Notes under the pieces: generated by a model
Database searches by the model: none
Seen by the model: only the letters and a program-made list of their open reading frames with translations
Told to the model about the DNA's origin: nothing
DNA from: Paraglaciecola mesophila
GTDB taxonomy: Bacteria; Pseudomonadota; Gammaproteobacteria; Enterobacterales; Alteromonadaceae
Direction: 5' to 3'
Assembly: GCF_009906955.1 (NCBI RefSeq)
Contig: NZ_CP047657.1
Span: 26,769-90,768 of the forward strand
Length of the DNA stretch: 64,000 nt
In this document: positions 63,712-64,000 of the stretch, one piece after another
How positions within the stretch are numbered: position 1 is the first letter of the stretch
How the letters are laid out: the number at the start of each line of letters is the position of its first letter
Program-made: the position numbers and the translations under genes

Positions 63712-64000
63712 ATGTTTGAAAGTATAGAAATTAAAAACTGGAGACAATTTGATTCTGTGAAGATTGATTTCCATCCTAACCTCACAGTTATTACAGGAGC
63801 AAATGGCGCAGGAAAAACAACAGTTTTAGGAATGTTAAGTCGTCATTTTGGCTGGAATATTCAATATGCTAGTACACCAAGGAAAGCTAAAAAAGGGTTA
63901 GTACAATATCTATCAGATTTCTGGTCTGAGTCTTCACCTAAGAGGCTCCCTCAAAATAAAGGGCAAATTGAAATTGGTAGCATTTCTTATAAAGGACATT
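63712..64000 (+). CDS. AAA-family ATPase, partial at the window edge
   Basis: ATG 63712 follows AAGGATAG and opens MFESIEIKNWRQFDSVKIDF, then LTVITGANGAGKTTVLGML, a Walker A of the RecF/SMC-like AAA15/AAA23 type common in OLD-family and other defence ATPases. The frame is open to the end of the window (96 codons), and the rest lies beyond. It begins just after the attC at 63622-63666, so it is probably the next cassette. Confidence 0.7.
   Translation, partial: MFESIEIKNWRQFDSVKIDFHPNLTVITGANGAGKTTVLGMLSRHFGWNIQYASTPRKAKKGLVQYLSDFWSESSPKRLPQNKGQIEIGSISYKGH

Noticed and set aside
1..64000. tRNA or rRNA genes
   Set aside because: No cloverleaf arms with a GTTCRA loop or rRNA-like stretches were recognised by eye; a tRNA scan would settle this.

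Overview
The window looks like accessory, plasmid-type DNA from a marine gammaproteobacterium, probably Alteromonadales/Pseudoalteromonas-like. That placement is inferred from AT-rich coding, the protein families present and the VCR-like attC style; I have no database match. No rRNA, tRNA or core metabolic gene was recognised. Instead there are two plasmid replication modules, a partition locus, a conjugation-gene remnant, integron-type cassettes, at least four insertion sequences, and many polymorphic-toxin, toxin-antitoxin and hypothetical genes. I read it as a cointegrate plasmid or a plasmid-derived integrated region.

Layout. 1-2687 (minus) is the N-terminal part of a large secreted transglutaminase-like protein that may be a polymorphic toxin. 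2882-4209 holds a small membrane protein and a frameshifted DUF6265-like gene. 4210-6586 is an IS91-type element. 6917-7300 is a 384-bp leader, repeated almost exactly at 62568-62951, and each copy abuts a gene-cassette junction. The first cassette carries a HEPN-like gene with a clear attC. The second carries a small membrane-protein gene broken by an IS30 element. 9792-12354 is a plus-strand cluster of two lipoproteins, one with an HExxH motif, and a retropepsin-like protein. An IS3 element and a tyrosine recombinase follow (12427-14636).

14848-18760 (minus) is an isolated piece of an IncI/MPF-I conjugation region (TraU/DotO-type ATPase and neighbours). It abuts a 5'-truncated Rhs toxin tip with a likely immunity gene (18794-21441). 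21608-24971 holds an unknown gene and a two-gene unit: an NdpA-like nucleoid protein with a zinc ribbon plus a membrane protein. 25176-26207 holds an IS66-like fragment that has removed almost all of umuC, next to an SOS-boxed umuD. 26305-34680 is mostly minus-strand plasmid cargo: small unknowns, a PP-loop/PAPS-reductase-like enzyme, and two antitoxin-like regulators next to a decayed higB. 35342-39770 has a subtilase, a lipoprotein and a C5-cytosine methyltransferase, bracketed by a second, decayed scrap of that methyltransferase.

43437-47605 is replicon 1: iterons, RepA_C-type initiator, ParA, ParB and 82-bp centromere-like tandem repeats. 48316-49218 is a plasmid-borne Tus (replication-fork-arrest) homologue whose start lies just downstream of a perfect SOS box. 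hipBA follows. 50930-53261 is replicon 2: three DnaA boxes, many iterons on both strands and a second initiator. 53539-58631 is a full-length secreted Rhs protein ending in an HNH-type tip, with its likely immunity gene. An intact IS66 element (59205-61692, 8-bp target duplication) interrupts a small gene. The window ends with a decayed second copy of the tyrosine recombinase, the second leader, a GNAT-like cassette, a short attC and the start of an AAA ATPase.

Recurring themes are toxin/immunity and toxin/antitoxin pairs, SOS-linked genes (umuD and the Tus homologue), cassette capture behind a duplicated leader, and gene decay by transposons and single-base homopolymer indels.
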